Assembly (NCBI GenBank): GCA_046154525.1
Contig: JBJXDS010000289.1
Location: 1-6,587, forward strand
Length of the DNA stretch: 6,587 nucleotides
Direction: 5' to 3'
Source: JABWCE01 sp046154525
GTDB taxonomy: Bacteria > Bacteroidota > Bacteroidia > NS11-12g > UBA9320
The notes under the pieces were generated by a model. The model saw only the letters and a list, made by a program, of their open reading frames with translations. It was not told where the DNA came from and did no database searches. The position numbers and the translations under genes are program-made. Shown one piece after another: positions 6,448 to 6,587 of this stretch; positions within the stretch are counted from its first letter, which is position 1, and every line of letters begins with the position of its first letter.

Positions 6448-6455
6448 CAAAAGTA
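6448..6455 (-). promoter_or_regulatory. -7 box of the promoter for the type A T9SS gene
   Basis: On the minus strand TACTTTTG (6455-6448) fits TAnnTTTG and ends 21 bp before the ATG at 6426. No TTTG stands at the expected 19-21 bp upstream; the nearest copies are at 15 bp (6474-6471) and 25 bp (6484-6481), so the -33 element is weak or missing. A second -7-like box, TAATTTTG, lies at 6488-6481, also without a good -33. Confidence 0.4.
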
Positions 6456-6533
6456 AAAAAACCATAATACCAAATAAAGACAAAATTATGACAGGTATAT
6501 TTACGGGTATAGATGCGAGGTTCGAGGCTTTTT

Positions 6534-6587
6534 TCACAGGTTATAGGCAATGCAGTGCTTCATTACAAGATCATAACTCTGTTTAAA
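6534..6587 (-). CDS. Possible C-terminal end of an upstream gene (cut by window edge)
   Basis: Reading leftward from the window edge, one minus-strand frame is open for 17 codons (ending DLVMKHCIAYNL) and stops at TGA 6536-6534. The other two minus-strand frames meet stops within a few codons. If real, it is the tail of a gene on the same strand as the type A T9SS gene, separated from it by 107 bp that contain the -7 box. The fragment is too short to identify, and an open frame of this length is not strong evidence. Confidence 0.3.
   Translation of the reverse strand, partial: FKQSYDLVMKHCIAYNL

Noticed and set aside
6516..6527. Direct repeat CGAGG-TT-CGAGG and a GGTTCGA string resembling a tRNA T-arm
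   Set aside because: No flanking stem, anticodon arm or acceptor pairing can be built around it, and the run of T after it on the plus strand has no preceding GC hairpin. Treated as chance.
6427..6537. In-frame N-terminal extension of the minus-strand T9SS protein to a GTG at 6537 (37 extra residues with a hydrophobic stretch)
   Set aside because: It would place a second hydrophobic segment before a complete signal peptide, and it includes the -7 box. The hydrophobicity can be explained by AT-rich DNA, so the ATG at 6426 is preferred.

Overview
The window comes from a member of the Bacteroidota. Three things point there. The two largest genes encode secreted multidomain proteins ending in type IX secretion (T9SS) sorting domains. 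Upstream of genes there are matches to the Bacteroidota sigma-factor promoter (-33 TTTG/TTG, about 19 bp, -7 TAnnTTTG). The DNA is AT-rich and recognisable Shine-Dalgarno sequences are lacking. Genus and species cannot be told from the sequence alone.

Left part (1-1080, all on the minus strand): the start of nusA at the window edge, a complete rimP 12 bp upstream of it, and, 109 bp further upstream, a small GreA/GreB-like protein of a type widespread in Bacteroidota. rimP-nusA is the conserved ribosome-maturation and transcription-elongation operon, which normally continues into infB. The rimP leader is the most interesting non-coding stretch. A consensus promoter is followed by a 15-codon leader ORF. 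That ORF spans a GC hairpin with a T-run, and its stop overlaps the rimP start codon. The layout resembles an attenuator or a translational-coupling device.

Middle (1081-1232): a 152-bp divergent intergenic region with one promoter candidate facing each way. The leftward one lies so close to the Gre-like ATG that its mRNA would have almost no leader. The rightward one drives a TTG-started gene.

Right part (1233-6426): two large convergent genes whose stop codons are separated by one base. The plus-strand gene (828 aa) has a signal peptide, a Cys-rich N-terminal domain, a PKD domain, five repeats of about 68 aa and a T9SS type B (gliding-motility-associated) C-terminal domain. The minus-strand gene (901 aa from the chosen start) has a signal peptide, a beta-sandwich-like N-terminal region, a PKD-like module, five Ig-like repeats, a PKD domain and a T9SS type A sorting domain. 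Both are probably exported to the cell surface or secreted, and may act in adhesion or matrix functions. No catalytic domain is visible. Both carry the same -7 box, TACTTTTG, about 20 bp before their start codons.

The last 54 bases hold what may be the C-terminal end of another minus-strand gene. I see no RNA gene, insertion sequence, CRISPR array or defence system, and no clearly new multi-gene system. The most test-worthy signals are the rimP leader and the paired T9SS genes.
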